Source: Rhodobacterales bacterium UBA3089
GTDB lineage: Bacteria; Pseudomonadota; Alphaproteobacteria; Rhodobacterales; Rhodobacteraceae
Length of the DNA: 12,869 nt
Assembly (NCBI GenBank): GCA_002367255.1
Contig: DFBD01000161.1
Location: 1-12,869, forward strand
Reading direction: 5' to 3'
Position numbers and translations under genes: made by a program. Positions 6,225 to 12,869 of this stretch are shown in pieces; position 1 is the stretch's first letter; each line of letters opens with the position of its first letter. The notes beneath the pieces are model-generated. The model saw only the letters and a list, made by a program, of their open reading frames with translations. It made no database searches and had not been told where the DNA came from.

Positions 6225-6674
6225 ATGAACACGTCAAAAGACGGTTGGAAAGGTGTTATCAACGGGAAACCAAAGCAAGGTCAAAGTTCGGCTCGCAGCC
6301 GGACAACACGAATGAATGACATCCACGCTTTTACTGAAATGACAGGCGACCGAAATCCAGTACACTACAACAAAACGCTGGCGAAAAGCACTCCTTTCGG
6401 CAAGCTGATTGTACAAGGTGGGGTCACGACTGGCCTTCTGAACGCATGTGTTGCCGAAGACTTGCCCGGACCCGGCACAGTGTTTCTGAACACCAACTTC
6501 ACCTTTAAAAAAGCTGTGGGCGTTGATGAGCAGATTACAGGCCACATTGAAGTCGAATCGGTACGGGACGACAAGCCGATCTGCCAATTATACGTCAAAG
6601 TCACCGACGAAACCGGCGATATCTGTGTCGAAGGGTCGGCCACGACCTACACAATGCCGTTAGAAATCGTTTGA
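6225..6674 (+). CDS. MaoC-family (R)-specific enoyl-CoA hydratase
   Basis: The product is 149 residues, the size of single-hot-dog MaoC/PhaJ-type hydratases. It has the hydratase-2 signature FTEMTGDRNPVHYN (residues 36-49) with the expected catalytic Asp42 and His47, five residues apart as in PhaJ, followed by FGKLIVQGG (58-66). The family adds water to trans-2-enoyl-CoA to give (R)-3-hydroxyacyl-CoA in the cytosol, feeding polyester synthesis or a specialised acyl-CoA pathway. The ATG has an AAGGAG site seven bases upstream. It follows the broken FAD oxidoreductase by 90 bp in the same direction, suggesting they once shared a pathway. It appears intact; the natural substrate cannot be read from the sequence. 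Confidence 0.88.
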   Translation: MNTSKDGWKGVINGKPKQGQSSARSRTTRMNDIHAFTEMTGDRNPVHYNKTLAKSTPFGKLIVQGGVTTGLLNACVAEDLPGPGTVFLNTNFTFKKAVGVDEQITGHIEVESVRDDKPICQLYVKVTDETGDICVEGSATTYTMPLEIV

Positions 6675-7259
6675 TTCACGCTTTGCTTCGCAATGGTAAT
6701 TGCTCTGCCTTTCGCGGATTGAACCAGCGTTGGCGAACCGCCAATTTGGGAAACTTGCAATGACATCTGCAAGATTTGGTCAAAAGACCGGCGCAGGTTC
6801 ATTAATCGCCAGGCTCACGAATACCGGTCGCCAAGTCGACGGCAACGGAAAAATAAGGAAAGGCACCCGAAAGTCGAACTTGCGAATCCCATCAAATTTC
6901 TTGTTCGCTAAGACGGAATGGTTACAGACCAATTTCGCATCGCGTGGCCCCATTCAAAACGCCAGCGCGAATTGATGCGGAATTCACGACCAAATCCGCC
7001 GAGGCTCATGTTCTGTTCCTGTTGTCCGTTCATAAAGGCATCAGAAACCGAACTTTCAAAGGATGAGACGATGCTTAACACCTCAGGGAAGCCGATGGAT
7101 GACCATTCCGAGATCGGCCCGTGGAACGCATCAGAAGCGACGTGCGTGAATAACGGCAAATCTACAGAAATCTCCCCGTTTTCTGCATGCCATCTCCAAG
7201 CAACAAGCGGCAATACACGCCAAACAAGGTCTACCACCACGTTATCAAGGAGTTGAAAC
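6675..7259 (+). other. 585-bp stretch without a convincing gene; possible decayed gene remnant
   Basis: No intact gene with a credible start is seen between the hydratase and the methyltransferase. On the plus strand, 6772-6798 encodes RFGQKTGAG, a string typical of the C-terminal region of 3-hydroxyacyl-CoA dehydrogenases of fatty-acid oxidation. The residues around it do not continue that family, so at most it is a decayed scrap. Open frames of 112 codons (plus, 6918-7256) and 135 codons (minus, 6908-7315) have no recognisable features. The last bases hold the AAGGAG site of the methyltransferase gene, and its promoter may also be here, but I see no clear -35/-10 pair. Confidence 0.4.
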
Positions 7260-8087
7260 ATGAACGTCATTGCCCCACCCGCTGCTGCACCTGACTTGAC
7301 GGCGATCAAAACCAAGCAACACGCGACCTGGTCTTCGGGCGATTATTCGTCCGTTGGCACAACGCTTCAAATTGTTGGCGAAAACCTAGCCGAAGCGATG
7401 GATCTGCGGCCTGATTCCCGTGTTCTGGATGTTGCCGCCGGCAACGGCAACGCAACACTGGCGGCCGCCCGCCGCTACTGCAATGTTGTGTCCACGGATT
7501 ACGTCACCAGCTGGCTCAAGGCGGGTATGGCCCGCGCAGAAGCAGAACGGTTAACCGTCGCATTTCGTGAAGCTGATGCCGAAGATCTACCATTCGAAGC
7601 GGGATCGTTCGATGCTGTTATGTCGACATTTGGCGTCATGTTCACAGCCAATCAAGAGGACGCGGCAGCAGAGCTGATGCGCGTAGTTCGCAAAGGGGGC
7701 CGCATTGGCCTAGCCAATTGGACTGCGACCAGCTTTATCGCTGACGTTTTTAGAACAATCGGTAAGCATGTTCCACCGCCGGCTGGGGTGCGTTCACCTC
7801 TGGAATGGGGATCTGAAGAGCGCCTGAAAGAATTGTTCGGCGATAGTGCAGAACACATCGACTTCACTCATCGGACTTTTACCTTCCGCTTTCGTTCGCC
7901 CGAATTCTGGGTCGAACACTGGCGTGCCGTATATGGGCCCATGACCAAAGCTTTTGAGGCTGTCGGCCCGGATGGTGCCGCCGCGCTCGAAGTTGACCTT
8001 GTAGCTCTGGCGCGTGCGGCTTCGAGTGATGAAATCGCGATGATAGTTCCGGCCGAATACGGTGAAATAGTTATCCGCCGCGCGTGA
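7260..8087 (+). CDS. Class I SAM-dependent methyltransferase
   Basis: The product has 275 residues with a Rossmann-type methyltransferase domain: motif I VLDVAAGNGN (residues 55-64), an acidic residue closing strand 2 (D80), motif II-like DAEDLPF (106-112) and FDAVMSTFGVMF (117-128). The layout resembles UbiE/Methyltransf_11 enzymes, which methylate small molecules. The C-terminal half (about 160-275) lacks a familiar substrate-binding domain, so the acceptor is unknown. The ATG is preceded by AAGGAG with seven bases of spacing. The globin gene follows after 54 bp and the cyclase after that, so the three are likely co-transcribed. It appears intact. A signalling or detoxification role tied to its neighbours is only a suggestion. 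Confidence 0.85.
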   Translation: MNVIAPPAAAPDLTAIKTKQHATWSSGDYSSVGTTLQIVGENLAEAMDLRPDSRVLDVAAGNGNATLAAARRYCNVVSTDYVTSWLKAGMARAEAERLTVAFREADAEDLPFEAGSFDAVMSTFGVMFTANQEDAAAELMRVVRKGGRIGLANWTATSFIADVFRTIGKHVPPPAGVRSPLEWGSEERLKELFGDSAEHIDFTHRTFTFRFRSPEFWVEHWRAVYGPMTKAFEAVGPDGAAALEVDLVALARAASSDEIAMIVPAEYGEIVIRRA

Positions 8088-8141
8088 TGCAAAAGTGGTT
8101 GGGCGCATCTGCCCGACCACAGATCGAAATAGGAGATGACC

Positions 8142-8522
8142 ATGACAGCCGCAGTATACTCTTCACGCCCACTTCCGCTCTTTGACAAATACGGTGGCAT
8201 AAAAACCCTGCGCCACGTGATCATGGAATTCTATGACCGGGTGCTCGATAGCGATGTGATCGGCCATTTCTTTGAAGACACAGATATGGTCCGTCTGATT
8301 GACCACCAGGTCAAATTCTTCACTATGGTTTTGGGTGGCCCTTCAGATTTTTCCGACGAACGCCTTGCCAGAGCACATGCCTTTCTTCGGCTAAACCATG
8401 ACCAGTTTGACGAAGCTGTGACCCTACTGATCATAACCTTGGAAGAAGCGAATTTCGCGCCTGAAGACCGCGATTCTGTCATCACCGCAATAGAAGCCCG
8501 CCGCGGCATCATAGTCACTTGA
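8142..8522 (+). CDS. Group 1 truncated hemoglobin
   Basis: This protein of 126 residues has the layout of group 1 truncated globins: YGGIKTLRHVIMEFYDRVL with the B10 tyrosine (Y31), the E-helix string RLIDHQVKFFTMVLGGP with the E11 glutamine (Q56), and a proximal F8 histidine (H79) in RAHAFLRL. Such globins bind heme and handle O2 or NO in the cytosol, as NO dioxygenase, carrier or sensor. An ATG at 8136 directly abuts the AGGAG motif; the ATG at 8142 has it six bases upstream and is preferred. The gene ends nine bases before the cyclase start, implying tight coupling. A sensor role for the cyclase is suggested by this pairing but is not shown. Confidence 0.88.
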   Translation: MTAAVYSSRPLPLFDKYGGIKTLRHVIMEFYDRVLDSDVIGHFFEDTDMVRLIDHQVKFFTMVLGGPSDFSDERLARAHAFLRLNHDQFDEAVTLLIITLEEANFAPEDRDSVITAIEARRGIIVT

Positions 8523-8531
8523 GGATTTATC

Positions 8532-9665
8532 ATGTTTCCCGAAAACATCAGCGCCCGCTTGTTGAAATCTATTGGAGTCGGCGTTTGCCTGGTTGAAGCA
8601 GACAACGGCATCATCGTTTTTTGCAACGCGAGTTTCATGAATTGGTTCGACGCCGCTGAACGCGACATGCTTTTACTGGATGCCGTGCCTGATCTAGCTG
8701 CCGAAGACATAGCACGCGCCATCGACGGTGCCGCGATCGAAGTTAAAACCAAGATCAAGCGGCGCACGCTCATCATAGAATTGAGCGCATACCCCGCCGA
8801 TTTCGATGGGCGCAAGCTTATCGTCTTCGAATGCCAGAACGTATCACGCTTGCGCGAAACCGAAGCCATGATCGACAGCTATGCAACTATGGTGGACCGG
8901 CGTACCCGCGATCTTGAACGAGAAAAGACGCAAGTTGAAAAGCTTCTTTTGAACATAATGCCGCGGACGGTTTACGAAGAATACATGACATTTGGGTCTG
9001 TTGCCCCGCGATTGTTTGAGCCTGTTAGTGTTCTGATGCTTGATTTCGTGGGGTTCACTCAGATGGCCGCCGCTGCCGATCCTACGGTGACCGTTGCCGA
9101 ACTCAATGACATCTTCACTGCTTTTGACCGCATCGGAGAGCTTTATGGGTGTGAGCGGATCAAGACCGTTGGTGACTGCTACATAGCGGTCACCGGTCTA
9201 CCGCATCCGAACCCGGATCATGCGGTTTCAACTGCTAAATGTGCGTCCAAGATGATACGCTATCTTCAAAGGCGCAACAGCACACACCAACACGAATGGC
9301 GCGCGCGTATCGGTATTGCGTCAGGTTCAGTTGTGGGGTCAGTCGTTGGTGTTCAAAAGTACATCTATGATGTGTTTGGACCAGCGGTGAATTTGGCCGC
9401 ACGCCTTCAAGCTTTGTCCGAACCGATGGAGATCACAGTCAGTGATACTGTTTCATCTGAACTGATCGACGATTTTGCGATGACACGCAGGCGAACCGAG
9501 AGCATTAGAGGTTTCGGAGAAAGGGAGGTTTGTTGTCTTGAAAAGCATCCAGATACTAAACAGATCACTCGCCCACAGGTACGTGGTAACTTTGGCCTGA
9601 CCAAAAGAGATGCTTTGCCGGTAGCAAATAGAGGGACTTCAGGTGTCACGACGTTTTCCGTGTGA
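8532..9665 (+). CDS. PAS domain-containing class III adenylate cyclase
   Basis: The 377-residue protein has a PAS-like sensor domain (about 8-104), a signalling helix (about 105-142, ending EKLLLNIMP) and a class III cyclase domain (about 160-325). Catalytic residues are all visible: metal-binding D171 (LDFVGFT) and D215 (KTVGDCY), purine-selecting K211 and D280 (YDVFGPAVNLAAR), and transition-state N287 and R291. The Lys/Asp pair predicts ATP, so cAMP is the likely product. No membrane segment is seen. The ribosome-binding site overlaps the globin stop codon (TGAGGA), so the two are coupled; the PAS domain or the globin may supply the signal. Canonical cyclase sequence ends near residue 325. 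The last 45-50 residues are unrecognised and the frame continues beyond the TGA into a nitronate monooxygenase remnant, so this tail may be altered. Confidence 0.9.
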   Translation: MFPENISARLLKSIGVGVCLVEADNGIIVFCNASFMNWFDAAERDMLLLDAVPDLAAEDIARAIDGAAIEVKTKIKRRTLIIELSAYPADFDGRKLIVFECQNVSRLRETEAMIDSYATMVDRRTRDLEREKTQVEKLLLNIMPRTVYEEYMTFGSVAPRLFEPVSVLMLDFVGFTQMAAAADPTVTVAELNDIFTAFDRIGELYGCERIKTVGDCYIAVTGLPHPNPDHAVSTAKCASKMIRYLQRRNSTHQHEWRARIGIASGSVVGSVVGVQKYIYDVFGPAVNLAARLQALSEPMEITVSDTVSSELIDDFAMTRRRTESIRGFGEREVCCLEKHPDTKQITRPQVRGNFGLTKRDALPVANRGTSGVTTFSV

Positions 9666-10334
9666 GACATTCGTGGTACGGTAGGCAACGCAGAGGATGC
9701 CCGGCGGGCCGTCGATAATGGTATCGACATAATCGTCGCTCAAGGGTGGGAGGCTGGTGGTCACGTCCGTGGGACAGTTTCAACGATGGCATTGAAACCG
9801 ACTGTGGTAGATGCCGTCGGTGACGTCCCAGTTATCGCCGCTAGTGGTATCGCCGATGGTCGCGGCATGGCGGCAACACTGACGCTCGGTGCATCCGGTG
9901 TCTGGGTTGGCACGCGCTTTCTGGCCGCTGATGAGGTGGCCATACACCCCGACTACCTACACAGAATTCTCGCTGCAAAGGAAAATGATACACAGTATCT
10001 GGAGGATTTGTTTGGCGAGGGTTGACCCAACGCTCCACATCGGGTGATCCGAAACTCTACGGTTCGACAATGGGAGCAGGCCGGGCGACCGAAGCTCGGG
10101 AACCGACTGGTCGAAACGATGTTCGTAGGCTATTCGCCAACGGCGGGCGGCCTGACACGCTATCGAGCACATACTCCAGGACGCAGTACTACAGGCAACA
10201 TCGAGGCATTATCATTGTGGGCAGGCTAAAGCGTGGGACTAGTTAAGGAAACAATGCCCGCATGCACGATTGTAACGGATATGGTTGCTGAAACCAAAGA
10301 TGTTCTCATGAGGCTGCGCCAATCTTGGATTTAG
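9666..10334 (+). pseudogene. Nitronate monooxygenase remnant with two in-frame stops
   Basis: A single frame from 9666 to the TAG at 10332-10334 encodes the C-terminal two thirds of a nitronate monooxygenase (2-nitropropane dioxygenase-like FMN TIM barrel). Clear strings are DIIVAQGWEAGGHVRGTVST, VPVIAASGIADGRGMA, ASGVWVGTRFLA and YLEDLFGEG. It is interrupted by TGA (10023-10025), where relatives have Trp before PNAPHRV, and by TAA (10227-10229) after LSLWAG, where relatives tend to have Gln. Both fit single transitions. The first roughly 100 or more residues are missing, and similarity starts directly after the cyclase stop. Intact family members oxidise alkyl nitronates using FMN and O2. 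The unshifted frame suggests a recent loss of function. Confidence 0.85.
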
Positions 10335-10598
10335 TGTCGGCCAACGCCCAGCGGGTAATTGACCACTGGATCGAAGCTGATCTGTTCGTCTACGCGTGTT
10401 TATTCGTGTAGGTGCCAAACGATGAAGTGCATTGGCCTGAAGTTGATAAACCATCGCGAAACTGTTAATAGAGCGATGCATGAAACGGTGAATTGAACGA
10501 AACTCTACATTGGACATTCAGCGCATTCATTATGGGTTCCGGATATCCGTTTGGTGGAATCGAACCTTTCGCCTATTATCATTTTGAATGGAGCTGAT
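10335..10598 (+). other. Intergenic region ahead of the regulator gene
   Basis: No gene is seen in this stretch, which separates the monooxygenase remnant from the winged-helix regulator and is more AT-rich toward its 3' half. It presumably carries the regulator promoter, but no -35/-10 pair stands out. It ends with the GGAG ribosome-binding site at 10590-10593. In-frame TTG (10551) and GTG (10554) codons allow an alternative, longer regulator start. Confidence 0.4.
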
Positions 10599-12173
10599 GT
10601 GAATTTCGTATTTGCAGATTTCGAGTTGGATGTCGAACGCGCTGAATTGCGGCGCGCTGGCCAACCTGTTCGGATTGAACCCCAGGTTTTCGATCTGCTG
10701 AAGCTGCTTGTCGGGTCCAGTAACCGACTTGTGACCCGCGATGAGATTTTCGAAGAAATTTGGGGTGATCGGATCGTTTCAGACGCTGCTTTGTCTAGTC
10801 GCATTCGCGATGCCCGAAAGGCGTTGGGCGATGATGGATCAACTCAGAAATTCATCAAAACCGTCCAAAAGCGCGGATTGCGGTTTGTCGGTGATGTTGA
10901 GTCGTCTGACACTGCTGTGGCGACAGTTCGGCCCCAAGAAGAGGTTGTTTTAGCGGGCGAACAGACAGACTCGTTTTCCAGGCCCGCTGTTGCCGTTCTT
11001 CAGTTTGAAGACGGATCAGACGAATGTGAAGCCAACCCGCTTTCGATGGCGATAACAGATGAGTTGATCGCAGCATTGTCTGCTTGGCGCTATTTTCCAG
11101 TGATCTCTCGCCAGTCGGCGGCACGGGTTGTGACATCAGGATTGAATGCGCCTGAGATTGGAACATTGCTAGGTGCAAGATACCTTGTCCACGGCACGTT
11201 CAGGCGAGCGGGTAATAGAATGAAGGTACAGGTTGCCCTGACAGATACCGAATTTGGTACGCAAATCTGGGGTGAACGATTGAATTGCGATCTGGACGAA
11301 CTGTTTGACTTAGAGGAAGAAATCGCAGCACAGATTGCATCCGTCGTCGCGCCCGAACTAGAAAGCGCTGAAGCACGACGCATTTTACGCAAACCACCCG
11401 ATGACATGACCGTCTGGGAACTGACCATGCGGGCTGCATCCTTACTGAACCACGGCAAGCGTAGCGACCTCGAGGAAGCCCTTCGTTTGGCCGAGGATGC
11501 GGCAGCACGGGCACCGAACTGGGTTTTGCCCTACACGCAGATCGCCACAGCGCAATTTCAAATGGCGATGACAAATTTTTCTTCCGCCGACAGCTCCTCG
11601 GCCTTTGCGCCCACGTTAGAGGCCGCACAGCATGCGCTGGATGTTGATCGCAGTGCATGGATCGCGCACGCGCTGACAGCTGTCGGAGAACTTTGGACCA
11701 ACAAGAATCACGATAAAGCGTTGCTGCACATCCAGCGTGCAATAGAGTTGAATCCAAGTGCGAGCATGAACTACCATTTCGGCGGCTGTATAACCGGGTT
11801 TGCTGGCGATCCGACAAAAGCGCGTGCCTATCAAGAGCGGCTTTTCAGGGTTGATCCGACGTATCCTTACCGTGCAGTAATCGAAGCCGACCTTGGACTG
11901 TGGCATATGCTAGACGCTCAATATGATGCCGCAAGCGAGCGCCTCGATCGCGCACAGGCATGGGATCCTTTTTATGGGCGGGCGTTGCAAAGACGGATCG
12001 CTTTGTCGGGCCTGACCGGCGATCGCGATATAGCTCGGCAAGCCGCCAGCAAGCTGTCCGAGCTAGGCCTGCCAATGGATTTCGACTCGATTGCAAGCTC
12101 TTATCCGTTTAGAAAAGATGAGCATAATGAACTATTTCAAGACGGGTTGCGTCGCTCAGGTATCAATCTTTAA
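10599..12173 (+). CDS. Winged-helix (OmpR/CadC-type) regulator with TolB-like and TPR domains
   Basis: From the GTG at 10599 the protein has 524 residues. Residues about 3-99 form an OmpR/CadC-type winged helix: strand FADFELD, recognition helix SDAALSSRIRDARKALGDD (61-79) and wing FIKTVQKRGLRFVG (85-98). A TolB-N-like domain follows (about 128-240, PAVAVLQFEDG to IWGERL). It continues into alpha-helical tetratricopeptide-type repeats (about 265-490) with alternating Ala and bulky positions. No transmembrane segment is visible, unlike CadC, so it should be cytosolic. GTG has a GGAG site five bases upstream and begins at the usual family position; a TTG at 10551 would add 16 residues. Such proteins bind DNA and sense a ligand or partner through the C-terminal part. 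It may control the neighbouring hydratase-to-cyclase genes. Confidence 0.85.
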   Translation: MNFVFADFELDVERAELRRAGQPVRIEPQVFDLLKLLVGSSNRLVTRDEIFEEIWGDRIVSDAALSSRIRDARKALGDDGSTQKFIKTVQKRGLRFVGDVESSDTAVATVRPQEEVVLAGEQTDSFSRPAVAVLQFEDGSDECEANPLSMAITDELIAALSAWRYFPVISRQSAARVVTSGLNAPEIGTLLGARYLVHGTFRRAGNRMKVQVALTDTEFGTQIWGERLNCDLDELFDLEEEIAAQIASVVAPELESAEARRILRKPPDDMTVWELTMRAASLLNHGKRSDLEEALRLAEDAAARAPNWVLPYTQIATAQFQMAMTNFSSADSSSAFAPTLEAAQHALDVDRSAWIAHALTAVGELWTNKNHDKALLHIQRAIELNPSASMNYHFGGCITGFAGDPTKARAYQERLFRVDPTYPYRAVIEADLGLWHMLDAQYDAASERLDRAQAWDPFYGRALQRRIALSGLTGDRDIARQAASKLSELGLPMDFDSIASSYPFRKDEHNELFQDGLRRSGINL

Positions 12174-12510
12174 ACTTCGCATTCGCCGGAACCCCTGCAT
12201 GGCCCGCTCTCGTCGTCGAAACGGTTGGTGAGAATTCTCACCTCGGTTGTTCTGCCAACGACCGGTTTCTTGCCTTTCTGCGTTGCCAATGACCTTCATC
12301 GGGTGAGCCTAGGGCAAGCCGTTCTATCCTGTGGGCGCGTGACCGCGTCAGAGCAAGCTGGCTTTCCCTCAAATTCGAGCCATGCCGAAATCTACTGGCG
12401 TTAAGCATCCGCTGCTCGGACTAGTACGGGGCCCACTCGGGCTCATCCCATTTCCCGGCGACGGGCATCCTGCGATCGATTTCCGAACGAAGCGCCGGAT
12501 CATCGCTGTT
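12174..12510. other. Intergenic stretch between the regulator and the insertion sequence
   Basis: No gene, RNA or intrinsic terminator is recognised here. Frames on both strands are broken or lack family features. The one notable element is a perfect 16-bp palindrome at 12227-12242, listed separately. The stretch ends at the terminal repeat of the IS3-family element. Confidence 0.4.
12227..12242. repeat. Perfect 16-bp palindrome
   Basis: GGTGAGAATTCTCACC is its own reverse complement and lies 54 bp after the regulator stop codon. There is no loop and no T-run, so it is not a typical intrinsic terminator. Symmetry of this size fits a dimeric regulator site, but no gene starts just downstream in either direction within the visible sequence. 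Confidence 0.5.
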
Positions 12511-12869
12511 TGAATCGCCCCGGGTTTACCGGAGAGTGTTTTGTTCAAATGTCAGGCAACTTTATCAAGGTCGTTCAAGTTTTCATAGAAGGCCTCCTCT
12601 GCTTCTTGTGGCGTGATGTATCCGATGGCGCTGTGCAGGCGTTCGGTGTTGTACCAGCTCACCCATTTCAGGGTTTCCCATTCGACCCGTCCGACAGTTT
12701 TCCATGGGCCGAGGAAGTTGATGACTTCGGTTTTGAACAGGCCAATCGTGCTTTCGGCCAGCGCGTTGTCGTATGAATCGCCCACACTGCCAACGGAAGG
12801 GTCGATCCCGGATTCAGCCAATCGTTCTGTGTATCTAATGGCCAGATATTGGGCGGATTCAAGCGGTCG
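12511..12869 (-). mobile_element. IS3-family insertion sequence, right end only
   Basis: The element runs past the window end; only its transposase-3' end is visible. The outer boundary is placed at 12511, where TGAATCGCCCCGGGTTTACC begins a terminal repeat of the type seen in IS3-family elements (starting TGA, GC-rich). This lies 41 bp outside the transposase stop codon. The other end, the matching repeat and any short target duplication are outside the window, so the exact boundary and IS name are not verified. Confidence 0.7.
12552..12869 (-). CDS. IS3-family transposase OrfB, C-terminal part (cut by window end)
   Basis: The frame is open to the window edge and gives 105 residues of the integrase-core (rve) C-terminus. 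The string GDSYDNALAESTIGLFKTE carries the final catalytic Glu of the DDE triad, followed by WYNTERLHSAIGYITPQEAE, a hallmark of IS3-family OrfB. The first residues visible (RPLESAQYLAIRYTERLAES) continue the same domain, so the gene is incomplete only because the window stops. The two catalytic Asp residues and OrfA lie beyond the edge. It would act with OrfA as a frameshift fusion to move the element by a copy-out, paste-in route. Confidence 0.93.
   Translation of the reverse strand, partial: RPLESAQYLAIRYTERLAESGIDPSVGSVGDSYDNALAESTIGLFKTEVINFLGPWKTVGRVEWETLKWVSWYNTERLHSAIGYITPQEAEEAFYENLNDLDKVA

Noticed and set aside
6908..7315. A 135-codon frame on the minus strand overlapping the methyltransferase start
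   Set aside because: No recognisable domain, it overlaps a well-supported start and ribosome-binding site on the other strand, and no ribosome-binding site of its own was evident.

Overview
The window looks like accessory DNA from an alphaproteobacterium, probably a Rhodobacterales (Roseobacter-group) member. This is inferred from the style of the prophage-type genes, the IS3-family transposase and the protein family types; no 16S or core gene is present to prove it. Three blocks of different origin are joined, and several genes at the joins are broken.

Block 1 (about 209-5560, all on the minus strand) is a prophage or integrative-element replication module. In transcription order it holds a 5'-truncated PD-(D/E)XK Fe-S nuclease, a primase-helicase fusion, a repeat- and hairpin-rich segment that resembles a replication origin, a RuvC-like resolvase split by an in-frame TGA, a 69-residue protein of unknown function, and a DUF6362-type helix-turn-helix protein. 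Most neighbours overlap by ATGA or a few bases, so they are translationally coupled. Downstream sits a toxin-antitoxin pair (AbrB/MazE-type antitoxin plus Doc toxin) with its own promoter and an operator-like inverted repeat.

Block 2 (about 5568-12173, plus strand) starts with the 3' remnant of an FAD-dependent oxidoreductase, abutting head-to-head with the truncated nuclease. It continues with a MaoC-type (R)-enoyl-CoA hydratase, about 585 bp without a convincing gene, then a tight run of a SAM-dependent methyltransferase, a group 1 truncated hemoglobin and a PAS-adenylate cyclase. A nitronate monooxygenase pseudogene follows, missing its N-terminal part and carrying two in-frame stops. Last comes a winged-helix transcription regulator with a TolB-like domain and tetratricopeptide repeats. 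The globin-cyclase pair suggests gas- or redox-responsive cAMP signalling, possibly tied to the regulator and to acyl-CoA/flavin metabolism; that link is inference.

Block 3 (12511 to the window end) is one end of an IS3-family insertion sequence, with its terminal repeat and the C-terminal part of its transposase on the minus strand.

The points most worth following up are the CAGGAAMTC repeat cluster with two large hairpins beside a primase-helicase, the nonsense-interrupted RuvC-like gene with an ATG two codons after the stop, the head-to-head truncation junction near 5560, the globin/cyclase/methyltransferase cluster, and the repeated transition-type nonsense mutations.
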